Shown here piece by piece: positions 32,970 through 40,735 of a stretch of DNA of 45,698 nt (position 1 is its first letter; each line of letters starts with the position of its first letter). The DNA is taken from NCBI GenBank assembly GCA_001412355.1, contig LKUD01000058.1, forward strand, positions 1-45,698, in the 5' to 3' direction. The position numbers and the translations under genes are program-made. The notes below the pieces were generated by a model. That model saw only the letters and a list, made by a program, of their open reading frames with translations. It was not told where the DNA came from and did no database searches. Source of the DNA: Methanoculleus sp. SDB. Lineage in GTDB: Archaea; Halobacteriota; Methanomicrobia; Methanomicrobiales; Methanomicrobiaceae.

Positions 32970-34118
32970 TCAGCCGATGATCCGCCGGAGAACAGGCGTT
33001 TTAACATCCACGGCACCGGAGGGGCAGAGTTCCTGGCAGCAGAAGCACCTGATGCAGCGGCCGTAGTCGATTTCGGGTATGGCGCCTTTGGAAAACAGGA
33101 TCGCCCCGGGCGGGCAGTCTTCCGCACAGACACCGCACCGGACACAGCGGCCGGGATCGATGACGGGGCGTTCGGCGAGCAGCCTGTCCGCGATTGCGAA
33201 GAGGAAGGGGGGAATCCTGCCGGGGTTCCGCACGGCGGGATGCCGGAAGCCGGATATCCGCACGTCTTCGAGCGGAGGGCCGTGGAGTGTTATCTCCTCC
33301 ATGCTGCCGGGCCCGGAACCACGCTCGCGGGCGCACCGGATCGTCGGCACGGCAAGCGGATCGAGACCGACGATACGGGTGGCGGCGAAATCGATCGCGG
33401 GGCAGCTCCTGCCCGCTAGAATGAGGCCGATCTGCCGCGGCGTTCCCGACTGGGGGCCGGTGCCTTCCATGCCGATGACCGCATCCATGATGGTCAGGTC
33501 GGGCGGAAACGTGTCATGCAGGTCGAGGAGCAGCTCCGCAAATGTGGTGACGTCCCGGCCGGCGTGGAGGTGGTACTCCGCCTTGATGACGCCGGGGATA
33601 TACCCGTAAAGCAGTTTGACGGCGCCCGTGAACAGGGTGAACTGGTGGGTCTTGAGTTTTGGGAGGCAGATGACCGCATCCACCGAATCGAGCATCGCGG
33701 TGACGGTAAATTTCTTAAACGTCCTCGACCGGTCCGACACCCGTTCCATGCGGGGCTCGTCGAAATAGGCCATGGTCGCCCCGGTCTCCTCGATAACATC
33801 CTGAATGCCTGTTTTTTTAAGCAGCGCCCGGTACGAAGCCGGGGTGTTCCGCCCGCCCGGCGAATCCCCGACAATCGCCTCGGCGCCGCATTCCTGCACC
33901 ATACGGATCACCGCCCTGACGACTCCTGGGTGGGTTGTCACCGCACTCTCCGGGCGTCTGGCCGCCAGCAGGTTGATCTTTACGAGAATCCGGCTCCCTT
34001 CCCGTGCGACGGACGCGATGCCGCCGAACGGGGCAAGGCTTTCTTCAATCGCCGCCCTGACAATCGCGGGGTCATACGAATCGCACCGGGCAACGGCAAC
34101 CTCATAGGGAGCGGGCAT
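32970..34118 (-). CDS. DUF362 protein with two [4Fe-4S] ferredoxin motifs
   Basis: 382 residues from ATG 34118. The DUF362 domain (about 1-290) reads ILVKINLLAARRPESAVTTHPGVVRAVIRM, then VGDSPGG, CLPKLKTHQFT, and DAVIGMEGTGPQSGTPRQ. The C-terminal 90 residues carry two complete bacterial-type ferredoxin motifs, CVRCGVCAEDCPPGAI and CIRCFCCQELCPSGAV. DUF362 proteins are probable redox enzymes of unknown reaction, common in anaerobes. The TATA-like CTTTTTTTAACC on this strand (about 34138-34150) may give it its own promoter besides the ABC operon transcript. Confidence 0.9.
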   Translation of the reverse strand: MPAPYEVAVARCDSYDPAIVRAAIEESLAPFGGIASVAREGSRILVKINLLAARRPESAVTTHPGVVRAVIRMVQECGAEAIVGDSPGGRNTPASYRALLKKTGIQDVIEETGATMAYFDEPRMERVSDRSRTFKKFTVTAMLDSVDAVICLPKLKTHQFTLFTGAVKLLYGYIPGVIKAEYHLHAGRDVTTFAELLLDLHDTFPPDLTIMDAVIGMEGTGPQSGTPRQIGLILAGRSCPAIDFAATRIVGLDPLAVPTIRCARERGSGPGSMEEITLHGPPLEDVRISGFRHPAVRNPGRIPPFLFAIADRLLAERPVIDPGRCVRCGVCAEDCPPGAILFSKGAIPEIDYGRCIRCFCCQELCPSGAVDVKTPVLRRIIG

Positions 34119-34159
34119 ACAGGGGTATCGGCACGCGGTTAAAAAAAGGTGTATCCCGG

Positions 34160-34915
34160 TCACCCGACCGGGACGACGACCGGATGGCCGTGGCAGGTCT
34201 CGATGGAGACGGGCACGCCGTACACCTCCTCGATATCGGCAGCCGTCACCTTGTCGCGTGGTTTGGCGGCATAGATCGTGCCGTTTTTGAGGAAAATACA
34301 GGCATCGGCATACCGGAGTGCGAGGTTGAGGTCGTGCATGGTCATCACGGCGGAGACGGGGTGCCCCCGCACCACCCCGCGGATCAGCCGGAGAATCTCC
34401 ATCTGGTTTTTCAGGTCGAGGCTGCTTGTCGGTTCGTCGAGAAGCATGACCCGCGGCTCCTGCACGACCGCCCGGGCGATGCTCACCTTCTGCAGTTCGC
34501 CGCCGCTCAGTTCGTCGATGTACCGGAGGGAGAGCGCCTCCATGTCAAACCGGCGGAGCGCCGCTTCGACGAGCCGGATGTCATGGTCGGACGCATTCCA
34601 CGTGATATGCGGTTTTCTTCCCAGCAGCACCGCGTCAAATGCCGTGAGCCGGCCGGTTTCGCACCGCTGGGGGACGTACCCGATCTTTTTTGCGATCTCG
34701 GGCTGCCCGAGCCGCATGATATCCTCCGTATCGACGAGCACCGTCCCCGCCTTCGGGCGGAGGATGGCATTCATGCATTTGAGCAGCGTTGTCTTGCCGA
34801 CACCGTTCGGGCCCAGTATCGCGAGCACTTCGTGCTGGGAAACACGGAACCCGATGTCCCGGATCACATCGCGGCTCCGGTACCCGAACACCACGCCGTC
34901 CACATCGAGCATCAT
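34160..34915 (-). CDS. ABC importer ATPase, FecE/BtuD-type
   Basis: 251 residues. Walker A is GPNGVGKTT, Q-loop QRCETGR region, signature LSGGELQKVSIARA, Walker B VMLLDEPTSSLD, and the switch His in MTMHDLNLALRYAD. It has the short C-terminal tail of iron-siderophore/cobalamin ATPases. Its ATGATG start overlaps the permease stop, showing translational coupling with the permease. With the permease and binding protein it forms one importer. Confidence 0.95.
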   Translation of the reverse strand: MMLDVDGVVFGYRSRDVIRDIGFRVSQHEVLAILGPNGVGKTTLLKCMNAILRPKAGTVLVDTEDIMRLGQPEIAKKIGYVPQRCETGRLTAFDAVLLGRKPHITWNASDHDIRLVEAALRRFDMEALSLRYIDELSGGELQKVSIARAVVQEPRVMLLDEPTSSLDLKNQMEILRLIRGVVRGHPVSAVMTMHDLNLALRYADACIFLKNGTIYAAKPRDKVTAADIEEVYGVPVSIETCHGHPVVVPVG

Positions 34916-36009
34916 CGCCGGTACCCCCGCAAAAGCAGCCAGATAAAGACCGGTGCGCCTAAGAATGCGGTGAGAATCGCCACGGGAAGGATATGGGGGG
35001 CAAGCATCAGCCGCGCCGCCGTATCGGAGGCAAGGAGCAGCACCCCGCCCGCGATGCAGGAGCCGGGGATCAGGAACCGGTGGTCGTCGCCGATGACCCT
35101 GCGCACCATATGGGGGCAGACGAGGCCGACGAACCCGATAATCCCGAGGAACGCTATCGTGACCGCGGTGACCAGCGATGCCGCAAGCATCCCGAAGAGG
35201 CGGACTCTTTCCACGCGGACGCCGAGCCCCTTCGCCGTCTCGTCACCGGCATCGATCGCGTTGTAGTTCCAGCGGTGGCAGGTGAAGTAGATGATTGCCG
35301 CGAGGGTGACGACGGACAGGAGCCCGAGTTCGCTCCAGTCAGCCCGACCGACATCACCGAACGTCCAGAAGACGACCGCGGCCAGCTGGACGTCATCGGC
35401 AAAATACTGGAGAAACATCGTTCCGGCGGTGAACAGCGAGCCGATGGCGACACCGGCGAGCACCATCACTTCCGGTGACGCACCGCGGATGTTTGCAATC
35501 AGCAGGATGATGCCGGTTGCGATCATGCAGAAAAGAAACGCTATGATTGTCGTGATATAGGGATTGTCGAGCACGACGGCATCGGCACCCGTACTGTGCA
35601 TGGTTCCGGTGCCGAGGACGATGACCGAGAACGCCGCCCCGAATGCCGCCGCATGCGATATCCCGAGAGTAAACGGGGATCCGAGCGGGTTCCTGAGTAT
35701 TGACTGCATCGCGGCGCCGGACACGGCAAGCCCCGCTCCCGCAACAACGGCAGTGAGCGCCTGAGGGAGCCGTATGTTCCAGACGATGACCCGCCACTTC
35801 GGTAGTGTTTCGAAGCCTACCAGGGCACGGACGACGTCGTCGACGGGTATCCTGCAGGCGCCGACCGATATCGATACGACGAGCAGGAGGATCAGGAGAA
35901 GAATCCCCCCGATACACCACGAGATCTTCCTCCCGGTATATGCCCGGTATGCCGCCGGGATCTCGCCGTCAGCCAGATGCACGGCCTGCCACGCCCCGGG
36001 TTCCGGCAC
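34912..36009 (-). CDS. ABC importer permease, FecCD-type
   Basis: 365 residues with about ten membrane helices after a soluble N-terminal stretch of about 30. Family hallmarks are VWNIRLPQALTAVVAGAGLAVSGAAMQSILRNPLGSPFTLGISHAAAFGAA, the central EVMVLAGVAIGSLF, and FLGIIGFVGLVCPHMVRRVIGDDHRFLIPGS near the C terminus. It belongs to the BtuC/FecCD group for large chelates (siderophores, cobalamin) or molybdate/tungstate in the MolB subgroup. Its gene lies 57 bases after the binding protein and overlaps the ATPase. Confidence 0.95.
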   Translation of the reverse strand: MPEPGAWQAVHLADGEIPAAYRAYTGRKISWCIGGILLLILLLVVSISVGACRIPVDDVVRALVGFETLPKWRVIVWNIRLPQALTAVVAGAGLAVSGAAMQSILRNPLGSPFTLGISHAAAFGAAFSVIVLGTGTMHSTGADAVVLDNPYITTIIAFLFCMIATGIILLIANIRGASPEVMVLAGVAIGSLFTAGTMFLQYFADDVQLAAVVFWTFGDVGRADWSELGLLSVVTLAAIIYFTCHRWNYNAIDAGDETAKGLGVRVERVRLFGMLAASLVTAVTIAFLGIIGFVGLVCPHMVRRVIGDDHRFLIPGSCIAGGVLLLASDTAARLMLAPHILPVAILTAFLGAPVFIWLLLRGYRR

Positions 36010-36066
36010 GGCGTGCCGGAACGGTGGTTGTCGGTAAATGCTGCATGGTACTCGCGTTTCCCATTC

Positions 36067-37197
36067 TTATGGTGCCGTGGAGAGGGGGGTAAAGGCATAC
36101 CCGCCGAATAACTCGTTCATTTCGGAGAACACCGGTTCTCCGACGAGGAACGTATAGATCTCATCGGCCTCGGCCGCCGGATCCACATCGGCAAACCGGT
36201 CGGGATAGAGCACCGTCCCGATGTAATAGGCGTCCGCGATGACCGAACCGTGGTTCTGGGTGTACCAGTTGTACGGGAGGACACCGTAGACTTCGCCCGC
36301 TTTTACGGCCGTGAGCCCGAGATAGGCCGGATCGGTACCCAGTTCGTCGATAGCAGAGGGATCGGTCTGCAGGGTGGAGAGGTCGACGAAGAGGATGTCG
36401 GGGTCCCATTCGACAATCTTCTCCTTCGCGACATCCGCATGGGTGGTCCCGGCTTCGGCGGCGGCGTTGTTCGCATCAAGGAAGAGGAACGGGGGGTAGA
36501 GCGGTTCGGTTGACTGGAACCCGTGCGGCCCGCGGTACGCGATACCACCGATATAGACGGTTTTCTGCTGGTCGGCAGGAATATCCGCGGTTCGCTCATC
36601 GAGATCGGCGATACGCTCGTCGAAGAACGCGATGACAGCCTCGCCACGCTCCTCCGCATCAAGCACCTCCGCCATCAGCCGGAGCGAGGCATACATATCC
36701 TCCCGGTAGGTTCCGAGATCGCCGTATGCAAGGGCAACGACCGGCACACCGGTCTTTGCGGAGAGTTCGTCCGCTTCATCCGCCGACTCCACGTACGTCT
36801 TGAAGATGACATCAGGCGCCAGGGCGACGATCTTTTCCGGGTCATCGGCGCCGCGGAATTCGCCGATCATGGGAAAAGTGCGGAACTGCGGGTTCGCAAG
36901 GGCATACGGGCGGGCGTCAAAGACGGTTTCCTGGATTTCGATGTCATCGACACCCACGATGCGATGCTGCTCCTGCAGGTACGTGAGATACCGCAGGCAT
37001 CCCGATCCCGAACAGACGACCGTTGCGGGATCTTTCGGCACCGTGACCGTCCGGCCGAGGGAATCGGTAATCGTTAGCATCTCTCCGCTCTCCTGTGACG
37101 ATGCCGGTGCCGAACCGGCACCGGTACAGCCGCAGACGGCGATTATCGCCACGATGAGCAGCATTGTTCCAAGTCCATAAACAGTGGTACTTCTCAT
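36067..37197 (-). CDS. ABC importer substrate-binding lipoprotein, FecB/BtuF-type
   Basis: 376 residues from ATG 37197. Residues 1-30 are a signal with lipobox AVCGC. The mature protein has the type III binding fold: ITDSLGRTVTVPKDPATVVCSGSGCLRYLTYL, VGVDDIEI, PEKIVALAPDVIF, and VYGVLPYNWYTQNHGSVIADAYYIG with the long connecting helix. The ligand is uncertain. Iron chelates are the default; the neighbouring AOR suggests molybdate or tungstate as alternative, because MolA-type proteins share this fold. It is the first gene of a three-gene operon transcribed away from the AT-rich region at 37198. Confidence 0.93.
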   Translation of the reverse strand: MRSTTVYGLGTMLLIVAIIAVCGCTGAGSAPASSQESGEMLTITDSLGRTVTVPKDPATVVCSGSGCLRYLTYLQEQHRIVGVDDIEIQETVFDARPYALANPQFRTFPMIGEFRGADDPEKIVALAPDVIFKTYVESADEADELSAKTGVPVVALAYGDLGTYREDMYASLRLMAEVLDAEERGEAVIAFFDERIADLDERTADIPADQQKTVYIGGIAYRGPHGFQSTEPLYPPFLFLDANNAAAEAGTTHADVAKEKIVEWDPDILFVDLSTLQTDPSAIDELGTDPAYLGLTAVKAGEVYGVLPYNWYTQNHGSVIADAYYIGTVLYPDRFADVDPAAEADEIYTFLVGEPVFSEMNELFGGYAFTPLSTAP

Positions 37198-37387
37198 GGA
37201 AATCACATCAATAAACACAAAAGGTTACGATATTATTAAGGAATTTCTATTCTGTATGAAATGTTATTACAATATTAAATTTTAAATCACTTTAATAAAA
37301 TCATTTGTTATAATGTTGTTACGGCCCCCGACGCACGACGCCACGGGCACCAGAACCATTAACAGCACGGTATGCGAAAACAGATTC
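37198..37387. promoter_or_regulatory. AT-rich divergent promoter region of the ABC importer and 37388 gene
   Basis: The most AT-rich stretch of the window outside the left edge. It has several TATA-like elements on both strands (for example TTTAATAAAATC on plus near 37291 and TTAATAATATC on minus near 37235). An imperfect inverted pair ATTTC/GAAAT occurs near 37243-37262, but no textbook metal-regulator operator was recognised. Regulation by a metal-responsive repressor is plausible for an importer but unproven. Confidence 0.4.
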
Positions 37388-37585
37388 ATGCAGAGCGAGG
37401 TGAAATGGGGAATCGGGCTTATCATCACCGGGATTATTCTCATCCCTGTCCTTCAGGCCGCATACCCGATCCCGCTCGGTGCCATTTTATATATTGCCGT
37501 TCCCCTCATCATCATCGGAATCGCCCTGATTCTCTTCCGGGGGCGTGAAGCGGCGATAGAAGAGATTCTGGAGAATAAACCATGA
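37388..37585 (+). CDS. small two-helix membrane protein
   Basis: 65 residues from ATG 37388 (a longer frame upstream is not protein-like). Two hydrophobic helices, about 8-26 and 30-50 (WGIGLIITGIILIPVLQAAY and IPLGAILYIAVPLIIIGIALILF), are followed by a charged tail with FRGREAAIEEILENKP. No family recognised; short proteins of this kind are common next to YbjQ genes. Its stop overlaps the start of the YbjQ gene by four bases (ATGA), so the two are translationally coupled. Confidence 0.7.
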   Translation: MQSEVKWGIGLIITGIILIPVLQAAYPIPLGAILYIAVPLIIIGIALILFRGREAAIEEILENKP

Positions 37586-37893
37586 TCCTGACCACAACCA
37601 GCGAAATACCCGGAAAAGAGATGGAAATACTCGGTATCGTCTTCGGCAATACCGTCCGGTCGAAGCATATCGGCAAGGACATCATGTCCGGCCTGAAGAG
37701 CGTCGTCGGCGGGGAACTGCAGGAGTACACCGAAATGCTCTCCGATGCGCGGCAGGAGGCCGTGAACAGGATGGTGAACGAGGCACAGCGGCTCGGTGCG
37801 GACGCGGTCGTCACCGTACGGTTCACGACAGCGGCAACCATGGCCGGGGCGGCGGAGCTGCTTGCGTACGGCACCGCCGTCAGGCTTGTGTGA
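37582..37893 (+). CDS. YbjQ-family protein (DUF74, heavy-metal-binding-like)
   Basis: 103 residues, exactly the family length. The pattern is full: ILTTTSEIPGKEMEILGIVFGNTVRSKHIGKDI, GGELQEYTEMLSDARQEAVNRMVNEAQRLGADAVVTVRF, and a C-terminal YGTAVRL. YbjQ proteins form pentameric rings; their function is not settled. Overlaps the small membrane-protein gene by four bases and runs 14 bases into the convergent lipoprotein gene. Confidence 0.95.
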   Translation: MILTTTSEIPGKEMEILGIVFGNTVRSKHIGKDIMSGLKSVVGGELQEYTEMLSDARQEAVNRMVNEAQRLGADAVVTVRFTTAATMAGAAELLAYGTAVRLV

Positions 37894-38506
37894 CGGGCGG
37901 CGCCGGTGTCTCCGCGGGGGCAATCTCAAGAAGCGCCACCCCCGTCCCGCCCGCACCGGAATCATTGCCGGAATCCGTTAGGTTTCCGGAAAAAACTACA
38001 TACAACCCTTCTTTCCGATACACGGGATCGATGTGATCGGGGAGATAGACGGTGCCGTCGTCGCCGAGGATTGCATATCCCCCGTCCCCGGGAGCGATGA
38101 TCCGTCCGAAGAGCGTGAGAGTACCGTCATCTGCGGAATCGTTCAGCGCCCGTGCACCGGGATCGGCGGGCCGTATCGTAATGAGATCCACCGGCAGGCC
38201 CCACTGCCCGATACCTATCCTGTCCGACCGCACCTTCCCGGCAAAGATCACCCGCACGCCCGGCGCCCGGTACGGATCATCGAGGTTCAGGGGGCGGTAG
38301 CGGGTACCGTCTTCGGTCACGATGCCGTAAAAACCGCCGTCCTCCGGGACGAACGTGATTGTCCCCGTTCCGGAGAGCACCTGCTCCGGTGTGCCGATGC
38401 CCGTCATGCACCCGCACACCGCGATGACGGCCGCCAGTGCGAGGAAGCAGCGGAGAATCCCGGAAACCGGTGTCGCTTTCCTCCCTTCCGTTCCTTTTCC
38501 GTCCAT
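37880..38506 (-). CDS. secreted lipoprotein with two OB/SH3-like repeats, unknown
   Basis: 208 residues from ATG 38506 (GTG 38509 is adjacent). A basic N terminus precedes a hydrophobic signal (about 19-33) and lipobox AVCGC. The mature part has two related beta-rich segments: GTGTITFVPEDGGFYGIVTEDGTRYRPLNLDD and GTLTLFGRIIAPGDGGYAILGDDGTVYLPDHID, each ending in a VxxAGK/VVFSGN-like strand. This suggests an internal duplication. No family recognised. It follows the gene at 38514 by 7 bases in the same direction. Confidence 0.75.
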   Translation of the reverse strand: MDGKGTEGRKATPVSGILRCFLALAAVIAVCGCMTGIGTPEQVLSGTGTITFVPEDGGFYGIVTEDGTRYRPLNLDDPYRAPGVRVIFAGKVRSDRIGIGQWGLPVDLITIRPADPGARALNDSADDGTLTLFGRIIAPGDGGYAILGDDGTVYLPDHIDPVYRKEGLYVVFSGNLTDSGNDSGAGGTGVALLEIAPAETPAPPVTQA

Positions 38507-38513
38507 CACCGCA

Positions 38514-39332
38514 TCACTTCTTCGCGACTTTTCGCGCGAGTTTGACGGCTATCCCTCCGCCCGGCACGATGAGATCGACGACATCCGCACCGAGATCGAA
38601 GAGATCGTGTTCGGAGAAGACCTCGCGCATTTTCTGCTTCAGCGTGACGCCGCCGTGCCGGAATTCCAGGGTGACGGCATCAAGCTCGAGTGTGGCCGTC
38701 TTCTGTTTCGACGGCCAGAAGTACTCGAACGCATAGACGGGGCGGAAATAGAGATGCAGGGTATCGATCAGGATCTTCTCGACCGCAATATGATCCGCCG
38801 TGACGGGACGCAGCATCCCGGCGATAATGGTGCGGGTCAGGGACGACGCCTTCACTCTGGGCGGAACGACGATGGCATCCCCGCTTTCCAGCTCTTCGGT
38901 CCCGGAAATACCGGTACGCGAAGCGGCGACATGGCGGGCGAACGTGCGGTGCCCACCGGTCACGGCATCCACGAACGCCGCGGCCGACAGGTCCTCGACG
39001 CAGCGCTCAAGGCCCTGTAGGGTACATTTCCCGGACCGGGGGCGGTACTCCCGCCCGTCGATGACGACCGTCTGCACGACAGGACCGACCTCGAAAGCAT
39101 ACCTCTGCTGCCGCTCGTATTCAATATGGGTGCTGTAGTGCAGGTGCCAGAAGGGTTCGTACCGTTTTTCGATGTACCGGAGGTGTGTCTCGTCGTTCCG
39201 CGAGAGGAAAAGCAGTTTGTCCAGGGTCCCGAATGCCTGCCCTTTCAGCTCCTCCGCCTTTTTTCCCGCCCCCTCCATCCCGAGCGGATCATCCAGTGCG
39301 AAGATTTTCTGGTCGCCAACGTTTATGTCCAC
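38514..39332 (-). CDS. unrecognised protein, 272 residues
   Basis: GTG 39332 (MDINVGDQKIFALDDPLG) is the likely start; TTG 39341 is also possible. The product is soluble and rich in aromatic residues. There is a histidine-bearing segment (EPFWHLHYSTHIEYERQQRYAFEVGPVVQTVVIDG) and a C-terminal DLGADVVDLIVPGGGIAVKLARKVAKK that may be an amphipathic helix. Strong codon-position bias supports coding. I cannot name a family. It is followed by a lipoprotein gene 7 bases away and divergent from malic enzyme. Confidence 0.7.
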   Translation of the reverse strand: MDINVGDQKIFALDDPLGMEGAGKKAEELKGQAFGTLDKLLFLSRNDETHLRYIEKRYEPFWHLHYSTHIEYERQQRYAFEVGPVVQTVVIDGREYRPRSGKCTLQGLERCVEDLSAAAFVDAVTGGHRTFARHVAASRTGISGTEELESGDAIVVPPRVKASSLTRTIIAGMLRPVTADHIAVEKILIDTLHLYFRPVYAFEYFWPSKQKTATLELDAVTLEFRHGGVTLKQKMREVFSEHDLFDLGADVVDLIVPGGGIAVKLARKVAKK

Positions 39333-39420
39333 ACGACACAATAGGCACGGTCAGGGAAAAGGATAGCGGAATTCAGGCTCTTCTGTCCCGTTCCCGACAC
39401 GAGAAACATAAGGAGGAGAG

Positions 39421-40629
39421 ATGTCCGGCCTGAACGATATATACGCAGAATCGCTTGCCCTTCACAAGCGGCACCGGGGAAAACTGGAAGTACGGTCAAA
39501 GATCCCGATCCACACCCGCCATGACCTGAGCCTCGCCTATACGCCGGGCGTGGCCGAGGTGTCCAGGAAGATTGCCGAAGAACCGGATCGCGCATTCCGC
39601 TATACCCTCAAGGGGAATTCGGTCGCCGTCATCAGCGACGGGTCCGCGGTGCTCGGACTCGGAAATATCGGCGGGTACGGCGCAATCCCGGGCATGGAAG
39701 GCAAAGCAATTCTCTTCAGGGAATTCGCCGGCATCGACGCATTTCCCATCTGTTTCCATTCGCAGGACGAGAACCTCGTCGAGGAGATTAAAAACATCGC
39801 ACCCGTCTTCGGGGGCATCAACCTCGAGGACATCGCGGCGCCCCGGTGCTTTGCGATCGAGGAGGAGCTGCAGGATATCGGCATCCCGGTCATGCACGAC
39901 GACCAGCACGGGACCGCGGTCGTGGTGCTTGCCGCGCTCATCAACGCCTGCCGGGCGACGGGAAAGGATTTCACCCATCTCAGAATTGCCGTCAGCGGTG
40001 CCGGTGCCGCCGGGTATGCCATCGCCCGGCTGCTGAAATGCCTCGGAATCAGGAACAAGGCATGCATCGTGGTCGGGGACCTCATCGTCTGCGACAGAAA
40101 GGGCATCATCTTCCGGGGGCGCGACGACCTCTTCGAAAACTACCACAAGTACATCCTCGCCCACGAGACGAACACCGAAAACCGCACCGGAACCCTGGCC
40201 GATGCGATGGCCGGTGCGGATGTCTTCATCGGCGTATCGGCCCCGGGACTCGTCACCCGCGGGATGGTGCGGACGATGGCACCGGACCCCATCGTTCTCT
40301 CTCTCGCCAATCCCGTGCCGGAGATCATGCCGGAGGAGGCGCACGCGGGCGGCGCCGCGGTGGTGGGCACCGGGCGGAGCGATTACCCGAACCAGATCAA
40401 CAACGTCCTTGCCTTTCCCGGGATCTTCCGGGGCGCCCTTGATGCCGGCGCTTCCCGCATCACCGACGAGATGAAGCTCGCTGCCGCCCACGCCCTCGCC
40501 GACTATGTGGCAAAACCGAACCGGTCCCGCATCCTCCCGAACGTGCTGGACAAGGGGGTCACAAGGGCGGTCGCCGAAGCCGTGAGGGCCGAGGCGGTGG
40601 CGTGCGGGTGCGCCCGGTTTGTTGCCTGA
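39421..40629 (+). CDS. malic enzyme (oxaloacetate-decarboxylating malate dehydrogenase)
   Basis: 402 residues of the short prokaryotic malic enzyme type. Motifs: LAYTPGVAEVSRKIAEEP, SDGSAVLGLGNIGGYGAIPGMEGKAILF, NLEDIAAPRCFAIEEEL, MHDDQHGTAVVVLAAL, the nucleotide fold AVSGAGAAGYAIARLL, and LSLANPVPEIMPEEA. It makes pyruvate and CO2 from malate with NAD(P). The long phosphotransacetylase-like C-terminal domain of MaeB is absent. AAGGAGGAG stands directly before the ATG. The rubredoxin/ThDP fusion gene begins 106 bases downstream on the same strand. Confidence 0.95.
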   Translation: MSGLNDIYAESLALHKRHRGKLEVRSKIPIHTRHDLSLAYTPGVAEVSRKIAEEPDRAFRYTLKGNSVAVISDGSAVLGLGNIGGYGAIPGMEGKAILFREFAGIDAFPICFHSQDENLVEEIKNIAPVFGGINLEDIAAPRCFAIEEELQDIGIPVMHDDQHGTAVVVLAALINACRATGKDFTHLRIAVSGAGAAGYAIARLLKCLGIRNKACIVVGDLIVCDRKGIIFRGRDDLFENYHKYILAHETNTENRTGTLADAMAGADVFIGVSAPGLVTRGMVRTMAPDPIVLSLANPVPEIMPEEAHAGGAAVVGTGRSDYPNQINNVLAFPGIFRGALDAGASRITDEMKLAAAHALADYVAKPNRSRILPNVLDKGVTRAVAEAVRAEAVACGCARFVA

Positions 40630-40735
40630 CCGCGTATCCGGCGGCAATACTTTTTTATGATCGCTCCTTCCCACTTCCCCCTATGGCAGACCCCGAATCC
40701 CCGGAAAACCGGTGATCGCGGGGCGGGAGATTTCT

